40,358 nt of DNA from an uncultured Lachnospiraceae bacterium (GTDB lineage: Bacteria; Bacillota; Clostridia; Lachnospirales; Lachnospiraceae). A program made the translations under genes and the position numbers. Under the pieces are notes generated by a model. It made no database searches, had not been told where the DNA came from, and saw only the letters and a list, made by a program, of their open reading frames with translations. Positions 16,673 through 24,530 of this stretch are shown here, piece after piece. Where the stretch lies: contig CANQIJ010000003.1 in assembly GCA_947624025.1 (NCBI GenBank), forward strand, positions 1 through 40,358, read 5' to 3'. Position 1 is the first letter of the stretch. Each line of letters opens with the position of its first letter.

Positions 16673-18139
16673 TTACGCCGTAAACGAAAAATACGCGGGT
16701 ATCATAATGATCACCATAACAATGCACAGCAGCAGCATCATTGGCAGCAGCAGCTTCGTGCCTGCCTCCTCGCCAAGCTTTTTAGCCAGGCTTTTTCTCT
16801 CCGCAAATGCGTTGTCCGCCTCGCGCCGCAGCATATTCAACAGATCGTTGCTTCCCTTTCTGATATTTTGGGACAACAATGTGCTCAGCTTCATGTAAGC
16901 AGGCAGCTGGCAGCGCTTTCCGAAATGGTCGTAGGCTTCGTTTTCGGATCTCCCGCTCTGCAATTCGTTGCACGTTATCAGTATTTCTTCATAGACATAC
17001 CGCCTCCTTTCTTTTTGCTGCTTCCGGTAATCCTCTCCCATCTTGATGAAGGAATTTCTCACCGTCATGCCCGCGCCCATATAGAGCGCCAGTTTGTTGA
17101 CGATCTCGGGATAATCCAGCAGCAGCTCGCGTTTTCTATGTTCAAGCCTTCTGTCCAGGTCTCTGCCGCTCCCCAGATACATACACCCTGCAGCCAGCAG
17201 AATGACCAGCAGGAGATACCCGCTGCTGTCTTCGACGATCTCCCGCCACACGATAGACTCGGATTCTATATTGCCGGGCAGAACCATAACATCAGAGCTT
17301 TCCGTGCGTTCATCCTGTGCATGCAGTAATTCTTCAATACGGTTCCGCAGCATCTCCCGGCGGGTATACACTACAGGATTGACCTGCACATACAGCTGAT
17401 GCTCCCACGACTGTTTCTCATATTGAAAACAAGCAGTCAACGCCACTACCGCGCCTTCCTCAAGGTCTTCATTATTTACCGTTCCGTCTGTACTGACTAT
17501 GGCATAGCTGCCGCTCTCCCAGGACAGGGTAAAGGGATATCCGTCCATTTGCGTCACAAGGTTCAGATCATACCTTACATCCTCCAGGCTGTCATTCTGT
17601 CCGCGTATAACCTCCGGCAGCTTATTGACGGCCTCCTGATACATCGCTTCCGCTTCCTCCCCGGTATACTTCTGTTCCTCCACGACATACTCAAAGATCT
17701 CTTCCTCCTCCCCGTCGATCTGTGCCGCCAGTTCGATCGGAATGTCCCCCTGTCCATATGCATTTCTTCGGATATAGCCGCCTTCCTGCAAAAGCGGACT
17801 GCTGTGTGCGCTGCACCATACAGCCAGGCAGATAACCACTCCCGCAAATACCACCGTCAGCAGCATACGGTATTGCGACATGCGGTACTCGTCCAGCTGA
17901 ACGGATGCAGGCTTCACCGGCTGCAGGGTTTTCAGCTTTTCCTCCAGCTGCCTCCTGGAAAGATCCTTTGTCCAGCTTTGTCTGCCTCCCGCCGCTTTCT
18001 GCGACATTATTTTTTGCTTTCGCAGGATATAGGCCGCCATCTTTCCGAACGGATCCTTCCCCTTTTCCCTGACCGATAAGATAAAAAGCAGCACATATAC
18101 GGCCAGTATAACGATATATAGATAAATCATCGGCAGCAT
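16673..18139 (-). CDS. tadC: TadC-like type II secretion F-domain protein
   Basis: LALYMGAGMTVRNSFIKMGEDYRKQ...YEEILITCNELQSGRSENEAYDHFGKRCQLPAYMKLSTLLSQNIRKGSNDLLNMLRREADNAFAERKSLAKKLGEEAGTKLLLPMMLLL. Confidence 0.88.
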   Translation of the reverse strand: MLPMIYLYIVILAVYVLLFILSVREKGKDPFGKMAAYILRKQKIMSQKAAGGRQSWTKDLSRRQLEEKLKTLQPVKPASVQLDEYRMSQYRMLLTVVFAGVVICLAVWCSAHSSPLLQEGGYIRRNAYGQGDIPIELAAQIDGEEEEIFEYVVEEQKYTGEEAEAMYQEAVNKLPEVIRGQNDSLEDVRYDLNLVTQMDGYPFTLSWESGSYAIVSTDGTVNNEDLEEGAVVALTACFQYEKQSWEHQLYVQVNPVVYTRREMLRNRIEELLHAQDERTESSDVMVLPGNIESESIVWREIVEDSSGYLLLVILLAAGCMYLGSGRDLDRRLEHRKRELLLDYPEIVNKLALYMGAGMTVRNSFIKMGEDYRKQQKERRRYVYEEILITCNELQSGRSENEAYDHFGKRCQLPAYMKLSTLLSQNIRKGSNDLLNMLRREADNAFAERKSLAKKLGEEAGTKLLLPMMLLLCIVMVIIMIPAYFSFTA

Positions 18140-18145
18140 CCCCCT

Positions 18146-18904
18146 CTACACTTCGATATCTACGATACGCTTCGACATCACGCAGGCCGCCGCATAGAAT
18201 GCCAGGCACACCGACATGATCACCACGCCGATCAGATTATGGTACAGTACATCAAAAAATCCTTTTGATGTGCTTCCTATATACAGAATGATAAGAAACG
18301 GCACCATGCTCATGATCTTTTGTTCCAGCTTCTTGGCGCTTATCATAAGCTGTATCTCCTTATCCGTCTCTATCTTCTGCCCGATCACCTCTGCGGTCTT
18401 AGACAGGACCTCCGTCATGCTTCCCCCGCTTCGTTTGGCTATCAGAAAAACATCCGCAAACTGCACGATATCCGGCAGTCCGCTGCGCATACCGAGATCA
18501 TACAACAGCTTCTCAAGAACCATATTGTTATTCAGGCCCGCAATGATATATCTGATCTCTGCGCAGATGATCCCGGCTTCACCGTACAGCATCACCATGT
18601 CCCGGTAGGATTCCCGGAAGGCATTTTCAACAGAATACCCGGCCTTCTGGTTGGCGGATACGGCGAGGATCAGATCTTTAAACTGCACACTGAGCTCCTG
18701 CTTCTGTTTTTTGGCGAGCTCTCTCTTTTTTTCTTTAAGAAAAAGATACAGGATCGGCAGAAGGATCACGCACGCTATTAGGGAACGGTAAAAAAAGTAT
18801 CCGGCCATCGCTGTTATAAACAGCCCCTCCGCCATATACCAAAGCCTTTCCTTTGGTCCAAAACGGTAATTATTGTAATCCGGCGGTCCGTAGTTTTTCG
18901 ACAT
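18146..18904 (-). CDS. tadB: TadB-like type II secretion F-domain protein
   Basis: QFKDLILAVSANQKAGYSVENAFRESYRDM...GLPDIVQFADVFLIAKRSGGSMTEVLSKTAEVIGQKIETDKEIQLMISAKKLEQKIMSMVPFLIILYI. Confidence 0.88.
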   Translation of the reverse strand: MSKNYGPPDYNNYRFGPKERLWYMAEGLFITAMAGYFFYRSLIACVILLPILYLFLKEKKRELAKKQKQELSVQFKDLILAVSANQKAGYSVENAFRESYRDMVMLYGEAGIICAEIRYIIAGLNNNMVLEKLLYDLGMRSGLPDIVQFADVFLIAKRSGGSMTEVLSKTAEVIGQKIETDKEIQLMISAKKLEQKIMSMVPFLIILYIGSTSKGFFDVLYHNLIGVVIMSVCLAFYAAACVMSKRIVDIEV

Positions 18905-20090
18905 AAGTCAACTCTCCTTTTTTCTGCAGATTTCCAAGTACTCTTCCTTCCCCGTCCTCGCCCGTCTCCACGAATTCATATAGCGGCTTCAATTCGATCT
19001 CATCCCCCGTAAAGCCACGTACCTCCGTGATCTCCAGCACCTTCCTGGTCCTGTCGCGCAGCCTTCCCAGATGAACGATAATGTCGATCCCTGATGCGAT
19101 CTGCTGTCTGATCGCTGTAAGCGGTATGTCCACGCCCATCAGGATCATGTTTTCCAGACGACTCAGCATATCTTTGGAACTGTTGGCATGACCCGTTGAC
19201 ATAGAACCGTCATGCCCGGTATTAAGACACTGCATCATATCAAACGCCTCTCCCCCTCTGACCTCGCCGACAATGATGCGGTCAGGCCGCATACGCAGCG
19301 AGGTCCTGATCAGGTCTCTTATCGTGATCTCCTTACAGCCCTCCACATTGGCATTTCGTGTCTCCATGCGCACCAGATTCGGGATCCCGAGGATCTGCAG
19401 CTCCGCGCTGTCCTCAATGGTAATGATCCGTTCTTCCTTCGGGATATAATAGGACAGGGCATTCAGAAATGTGGTTTTGCCCGAACCCGTGCCGCCGCTG
19501 ATCATGATATTGTATTTTGCGCGCACCAGCATACTAAGCCAGTCGCATACCTCCTTTGTAACAGAACCAAAGGAGATCAGATCCTCCATCATGATCGGCT
19601 TGTCCGGAAATCGCCGTATCGTTACGATCGGCCCGTTTAAAGCTACCGGACTGAGTACCACGTTGACGCGCGCGCCGCCCTGCAGTCTGGCGTCCACGAT
19701 CGGCGACGCCTCGTTGACGACTCTGTTACAATCCGCTACGATCTGTTGTATAACATTCTGCAGCTTTTCACTGCTCTCAAACCGCATATCACTCCGAAAC
19801 AGGCGGCCGTCGCGTTCGATAAAGATACAATCCGGCCCATTGATCATGATCTCCGTTATGTGCGGATCATCCACCAGCTCCTGCAGCACATCCAGCTTGC
19901 GGATGGCGTGAAACAGTTCTCTTCGCAGCTGCCTTCGTTCCGAAAGCGTCATCGGTGTTTTCTTGCTCTCCCTGACCAGCATTTCATCGATCAGTTCCTG
20001 CATCTCTTCGTCAGACCGCTCCACGGAATAATCGATGCTTTCGGATAATTTTTCCTGGAGCCGGTGCTTTTGAAGCTCTTTACTTTCCAT
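18870..20090 (-). CDS. tadA: TadA/CpaF secretion ATPase
   Basis: DDPHITEIMINGPDCIFIERDGR, Walker A MISGGTGSGKTTFLNALS, RIITIEDSAELQI, RPDRIIVGEVRGGEAFDMMQCLNTGHDGSMSTGHANS. Confidence 0.97.
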   Translation of the reverse strand: MESKELQKHRLQEKLSESIDYSVERSDEEMQELIDEMLVRESKKTPMTLSERRQLRRELFHAIRKLDVLQELVDDPHITEIMINGPDCIFIERDGRLFRSDMRFESSEKLQNVIQQIVADCNRVVNEASPIVDARLQGGARVNVVLSPVALNGPIVTIRRFPDKPIMMEDLISFGSVTKEVCDWLSMLVRAKYNIMISGGTGSGKTTFLNALSYYIPKEERIITIEDSAELQILGIPNLVRMETRNANVEGCKEITIRDLIRTSLRMRPDRIIVGEVRGGEAFDMMQCLNTGHDGSMSTGHANSSKDMLSRLENMILMGVDIPLTAIRQQIASGIDIIVHLGRLRDRTRKVLEITEVRGFTGDEIELKPLYEFVETGEDGEGRVLGNLQKKGELTYVEKLRTAGLQ

Positions 20091-21114
20091 ATAAGTCCTC
20101 TTTCACAATTGCCTTGACATAACCCGCCATTTCTCCGTGCGTCATCAGCTCCAGATCTACGGGAACCTCCCTGAATGCCGGGAAGCTGCACCTTACGGTT
20201 TTATCCATGATCTCGTCCAGCTCATTAAACTTCAGAATCTGCTCGTACTGGTTCAGCTTCGCCACCGCAAAGCTGTCGTCCCTGGTGATCGTATAGATCC
20301 GGAAACAGCACCGCAGCAGATCAAACAGCCCGTCCATGCCATCGTCAAGATCAAGTATGATATACTCGTACTGCCCGATCCCCGATATATAATGGCACAG
20401 CTCCAGCCACTGGCTCCCGGTCGCCTCACGCACTCCGGCCTGCGACTGCACGGGCGGTATATAGTCCAGCCCATTGATATTCTGGATGATAGAAGTCAGC
20501 CGCAATGACAGTTTTTCTTTTGCGCAGCGGTAGTAGTACATCAGATCGGCCATATCCATCGGAAAATCTCTCTTAAGCATCTGCCCGAATCCCGAATAAT
20601 TTTCAAAATTGATGTACAGTGTCTTTTTTTCTCTGGCCAGGATCTGTCCGAGGGTAAGGGCAAACGTTGTCTGCAGGCACCTTTTGACAGGGGAATAAAT
20701 GCCGATCAGCTTCATCGCCGCGTTCTCCGTCACACTTCCGTATATCCATCCCGGCACTTCCGCGATCGTCTCGGTCAGCGCCTCCACGATCTTATCCGGA
20801 CTCTGGAATTTATCGATGAAGTGCATATTATCGCCCTGCGGCTTGTCCTGCTCTTCACGCTGCCCGTCGCCTTCCCTGAGAATAAAGATCTGCGCCGCCT
20901 GCTGTCTTATGTATTCCTCCTTCAACAGCTTCCACGCGCTCTCCGCGATCAACAGGACCTCTATCTTCTTGCGCGATACAAATTCCTCTAATCTGTCCGC
21001 CTGCGTAAAAAGATGCAGCGCATAGGGAAGTCTTATCTTCTCAAGCATATATTCCATAAGTCTGAGGGCATATGGCTCCTCCGTATCGCAGATCGCAAAA
21101 ATCTTTTGTGTCAA
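20080..21114 (-). CDS. CpaE/TadZ-like protein with degenerate Walker A
   Basis: MKLIGIYSPVKRCLQTTFALTLGQILAREKKTLYINFE...YIILDLDDGMDGLFDLLRCCFRIYTITRDD; position next to tadA. Confidence 0.82.
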   Translation of the reverse strand: MTQKIFAICDTEEPYALRLMEYMLEKIRLPYALHLFTQADRLEEFVSRKKIEVLLIAESAWKLLKEEYIRQQAAQIFILREGDGQREEQDKPQGDNMHFIDKFQSPDKIVEALTETIAEVPGWIYGSVTENAAMKLIGIYSPVKRCLQTTFALTLGQILAREKKTLYINFENYSGFGQMLKRDFPMDMADLMYYYRCAKEKLSLRLTSIIQNINGLDYIPPVQSQAGVREATGSQWLELCHYISGIGQYEYIILDLDDGMDGLFDLLRCCFRIYTITRDDSFAVAKLNQYEQILKFNELDEIMDKTVRCSFPAFREVPVDLELMTHGEMAGYVKAIVKEDLYGK

Positions 21115-21635
21115 ATCATCCCTCCTATCCGCAGCGCTACGCTGAATAAAACAGGAATCGTAAAATGGATCTTATTCCTGCGATACCGCTCATAATCCTG
21201 CGCCATGTTCTCTCCATAGATCTTCCACTGCCGCGTTCGCACCACCTCCATAATATAAGACAGAAAATAAAGCATTCTTTCCTTACCGTTGTGCTCCGCC
21301 AGAAGCTTGACGAGAGAGCAGACCGCGCCGATCATAAAAGCCAGTACCAAAACGGCCAGCAGCTCCTTTACTCCCAGAAAGCTTCCGATCATCATAAACA
21401 CCTTTACATCTCCGGCGCCCAGCGCACCGATCCTGAACAGGGGATACAAAAGCAGAAACGCAAGAAGCAGAGAAACAACCGAACGGACAGGACTCAAACC
21501 CTGCCACAGACTGCCGGCCATTCCGGCCGCGATGCCTGTTATAAGAAATCCGTTAGGTATCCGATCTGTCTTAAGATCCGCCAATGCCGCCAACAGCAGC
21601 AACAGCAGCAGTACATAATAATAACTCAGTCCAAT
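21111..21635 (-). CDS. A24-family prepilin peptidase, first gene of the Tad operon; probable AUU start at 21635
   Basis: AALADLKTDRIPNGF and GALGAGDVKVFMMIGSFLG catalytic motifs; RBS AGGAGG 7 nt before AUU; no ATG/GTG in frame nearby. Confidence 0.85.
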   Translation of the reverse strand: MGLSYYYVLLLLLLLAALADLKTDRIPNGFLITGIAAGMAGSLWQGLSPVRSVVSLLLAFLLLYPLFRIGALGAGDVKVFMMIGSFLGVKELLAVLVLAFMIGAVCSLVKLLAEHNGKERMLYFLSYIMEVVRTRQWKIYGENMAQDYERYRRNKIHFTIPVLFSVALRIGGMI

Positions 21636-21660
21636 AAAACCACCTCCTGTAAAAATAAAA

Positions 21661-21766
21661 CTGACTCAACGAAATAATTAGGATGATATTCCCGACGCCG
21701 TGTGGCAGCAGAGTGAAGCTTCAGGCGAATGCCTGTCATGTTTCACATAGAATTTCTTGAGTTGTG
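21661..21766 (-). ncRNA. Candidate structured 5' UTR RNA (cis-regulatory) of the Tad operon
   Basis: Closing stem ACUCAAGAAAU / AUUUC(G)UUGAGU (11 bp, one bulge). It encloses GUGAA...UUCAC around CAGGC-auuc-GCCUG, plus a third GC-rich hairpin region. It begins just after the predicted TSS. Confidence 0.45.
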
Positions 21767-21772
21767 AATTGA

Positions 21773-21801
21773 ATTATAAACACATTATCCTGTCTTGTCC
21801 A
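21773..21801 (-). promoter_or_regulatory. Tad operon promoter
   Basis: Minus strand TGGACA (21796-21801), 17 nt, TATAAT (21773-21778). Confidence 0.65.
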
Positions 21802-21837
21802 GAGGTATTTTGTGAAAAAATAATTTTTGTAAATAAT

Positions 21838-22101
21838 CTACAACATTTTAAAAAAATGGATCCCGTAAAGTACGGCAATCCCAGGAAAACCAAGGATCCC
21901 GGATGTCAAAATCGTAAGCGGATTGATTCCCACCGCAATCGATATCTGCTTCGCGGCAAGCAGATAATTCATAAAATAGATTCCCACCGTTCCCATGACC
22001 GCGCGCAGGATAAAATTGACCACCCATTCTACCTTTCTTCCCATCGCCCCGATCAGCAGAACGATCAGGCAGACCCCTATGATCGCCAGCATACCGCCCA
22101 T
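21838..22101 (-). CDS. bofA: BofA family protein (pro-sigmaK processing inhibitor-like)
   Basis: MGGMLAIIGVCLIVLLIGAMGRKVEWVVNFILRAVMGTVGIYFMNYLLAAKQISIAVGINPLTILTSGILGFPGIAVLYGIHFF; RBS GGAGGTCTTGGAT. Confidence 0.82.
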   Translation of the reverse strand: MGGMLAIIGVCLIVLLIGAMGRKVEWVVNFILRAVMGTVGIYFMNYLLAAKQISIAVGINPLTILTSGILGFPGIAVLYGIHFFKML

Positions 22102-22289
22102 ATCCAAGACCTCCAACCCTTGTCTGCTATATGATATGTCGCCGCGTTTTTGAATATTACATGAATATTTATCCAAATTTTACCTATAATTTAGTAAGAC
22201 ATATTTTATCAGATACGGTGAAGGCATACGACCGCTTTCAGACAAGCATTTTCATATTTTCCAGACAAGCAGAAAGGTGGGGTAACCAT

Positions 22290-22583
22290 ATGAAGGTCTT
22301 TTTTCATCAGAGTCCCGGCAATACCGAAGATACGGACGTTATCGTGGAATTTCAGAAAATGTCGATACACGAGGAACTGGCGCAGACGAGATATGCCCTT
22401 GAGATCGCCTACTCCAATTTTGACAACGTAGTAGACCCTGATCTGATCGACTGCTATATCTATGAAGTGAATGCTCTGCTGAAACGCTACAAATACCTGA
22501 CGCAACAGGCAGCAGACAAAGATCTGCTGCCCGGGAATGATCCGATGAAAGAAAATCTCATAAAAGAAGACCTGCTGCTGTAA
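22290..22583 (+). CDS. YaaL/DUF2508-like small protein
   Basis: EELAQTRYALEIAYSNFDNVVDPDLIDCYIYEVNALLKRYKYLTQQA; next to bofA; RBS AAAGGTGGGGT. Confidence 0.7.
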   Translation: MKVFFHQSPGNTEDTDVIVEFQKMSIHEELAQTRYALEIAYSNFDNVVDPDLIDCYIYEVNALLKRYKYLTQQAADKDLLPGNDPMKENLIKEDLLL

Positions 22584-22595
22584 AACAAATGCAGG

Positions 22596-23078
22596 CTATA
22601 CGCAGAAGCCCCTGTTGGCCGCGGAATCCGCAAGGTTCTCCGTCAGGTTGTTTCTGCCGTAGGTCAGTCCGGCATAAACCGTCTGTGTATTGGCCATGAC
22701 AGGCGCCGATCTGTCCTGTCCCTCGATCTGCGCGTAGGCTTTATGAAGCTGTCCGATGATCATGCGGACATGCTCCAGATTGTCCTTATCATAGTGCGTG
22801 GACGCCTTGACAAGCTCACTGTTGATATAGAGATAAAGCTGCAGCAGGTTATGCGCAAGTTCATAATCGAAATTCAAGGATGCCGTAAGCTCATCCATGC
22901 AGCTGCGGATCTTGCGGATGGCCGCTTTGTACTCCATCCTTTTATCCGCTTCCAGCGCCTCTTTCGCTTCGTCTGTATAGAGCAGAACCAGCTCATACAG
23001 GATCGTAATCAGCTGCGTTTTATTTGCCTGCGTGATACGCAGGGTATATTCCTGCTTTAATTCTGTGGTCATCTGCAT
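22596..23078 (-). CDS. fliS: Flagellar export chaperone FliS-like
   Basis: YTLRITQANKTQLITILYELVLLYTDEAKEAL...IRSCMDELTASLNFDYELAHNLLQLYLYINSELVKA; directly downstream of flagellin. Confidence 0.82.
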   Translation of the reverse strand: MQMTTELKQEYTLRITQANKTQLITILYELVLLYTDEAKEALEADKRMEYKAAIRKIRSCMDELTASLNFDYELAHNLLQLYLYINSELVKASTHYDKDNLEHVRMIIGQLHKAYAQIEGQDRSAPVMANTQTVYAGLTYGRNNLTENLADSAANRGFCV

Positions 23079-23095
23079 CTCTCCTTATCCTTTTC

Positions 23096-24517
23096 CTACT
23101 GCAGCAGCTGAAGCACCTGGGAAGGTCTTTCATTCGCCTGCACCAGCATGGACGTCGCCGCCTGGGAAATAACCTGCTGCGTCGTATACGCTGTCATCTC
23201 CTCCGCCATATCCACATCCATGATCCTCGAGTAGGCAGACGTCATATTCTCGGTCGTTACGTCGAGATTGCTTACCGTATGCTCCAGACGGTTCTGGTAG
23301 GCGCCCAGACGGCTCCTCGTATCCGAAACGTACTGGATCGCGCCTTTGATGGCATCGATCGCATCGGTGCTGGACGCCTCGGTCTTCACATCCGCATTTT
23401 CGATACCCAGTCTGCGCAATGAGATGGTAGGGATCCTGATCGCCAGCTGCTGTCCCTCGTTGGCACCCGTCTGGATATCCATAGAGCCGATCCCCGTCAG
23501 ATCGATCTCCAGATCCCTCAGAGTAGGGTAATTCTCGATCGTAAAATTCTCCACTTTAAACGTTTCGCCGGGATTCCTTTCCGGCAGACGCAGCATCAGG
23601 CAGAAATCCGGCATGGAATTTCTCGTGATAGTAAGTACCCCGTCCGGGGAAAGCGACGTCTGATAATCGGGAGAATTGCCGTCGCCGGACTGAAACCTTG
23701 TAGCCCGGATGTTCCCGTCAGGGCCATATTCCGCCTGAATAAGGCGTATTTGAAAATTGTCGACCGTGATGCGGGAACCCGGCAGCACCTCGATGTCCGT
23801 ATTTTCCGGCAGGATGCGCATACCGCCTCTCGCCGCCAGCTCCCCCGTGATATCCAGGGTCAGCTCAAAATCGTCCTTATCGGTGATGGTAATACTGTTC
23901 TCCCCTACGGATGTCACCTGCACTCCGGGCGGGAATCCGTCTCCCGGTACAAAGGATGCATTCACCGCATCCAGATCGATCTTGCCGTCCGCTCCGTAGA
24001 AGAGCTGCAGACTGTCAACCGTATATTTCTTGGCCAGCACATCATCGCCGTAATATCCCACCTTAACGCTGTCGTTATTGGTATATCCCCGCAGATCGAA
24101 CGTGCCGTCCAAGAGCGTCTGCCCGTTGAACTCCGTATCCTGCGCGATCCTTGTCACTTCTTCCTTTAACTGCTGTAATTCCGCATCGAGCATCGCGCGG
24201 TCGTCTTCCGTCAGTACGCCGTGCGCTCCCTTGACCGCCAGCTCGTTCATTCTCTGCAGCATTTCGTGTACTTCCGTCAGGGCGCCGTCAGCCGTCTCGA
24301 TAATGGAGATACCCCTGTTGGAATTCTGTGTCGCCACAGCCACGCCGCCGATCTGCGCATCCATCCTGCGTCCGATGGCATAGCCGGACGGATTCTCCTT
24401 CGCCGCCGTAACCTTAAGACCTGACGACAGCCTTCTTAACGACTGAGCCACTTTGTTGTCGGATAGGTTCAATGCATTGTTCGCATGCATTGCCGCTGCG
24501 TTATAACTGATCTTCAT
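23096..24517 (-). CDS. Flagellin with inserted variable domain
   Basis: N-terminus MKISYNAAAMHANNALNLSDNKVAQSLRRLSSGLKVTAAKENPSGYAIGRRMDAQI; C-terminus SRLGAYQNRLEHTVSNLDVTTENMTSAYSRIMDVDMAEEMTAYTTQQVISQAATSMLVQANERPSQVLQLLQ. Confidence 0.98.
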   Translation of the reverse strand: MKISYNAAAMHANNALNLSDNKVAQSLRRLSSGLKVTAAKENPSGYAIGRRMDAQIGGVAVATQNSNRGISIIETADGALTEVHEMLQRMNELAVKGAHGVLTEDDRAMLDAELQQLKEEVTRIAQDTEFNGQTLLDGTFDLRGYTNNDSVKVGYYGDDVLAKKYTVDSLQLFYGADGKIDLDAVNASFVPGDGFPPGVQVTSVGENSITITDKDDFELTLDITGELAARGGMRILPENTDIEVLPGSRITVDNFQIRLIQAEYGPDGNIRATRFQSGDGNSPDYQTSLSPDGVLTITRNSMPDFCLMLRLPERNPGETFKVENFTIENYPTLRDLEIDLTGIGSMDIQTGANEGQQLAIRIPTISLRRLGIENADVKTEASSTDAIDAIKGAIQYVSDTRSRLGAYQNRLEHTVSNLDVTTENMTSAYSRIMDVDMAEEMTAYTTQQVISQAATSMLVQANERPSQVLQLLQ

Positions 24518-24530
24518 GTTTTTTCCTCCT

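Noticed and set aside
21661-21766. Tad leader as a known c-di-GMP riboswitch
   Set aside because: Conserved GEMM-I core segments (GGGCAAACC, GGACGCAAAGCC) are absent; kept only as an unassigned structured RNA candidate.
21757-22134. 125-aa plus-strand ORF opposite bofA
   Set aside because: Antisense to the recognisable BofA coding region; low-complexity polar composition.
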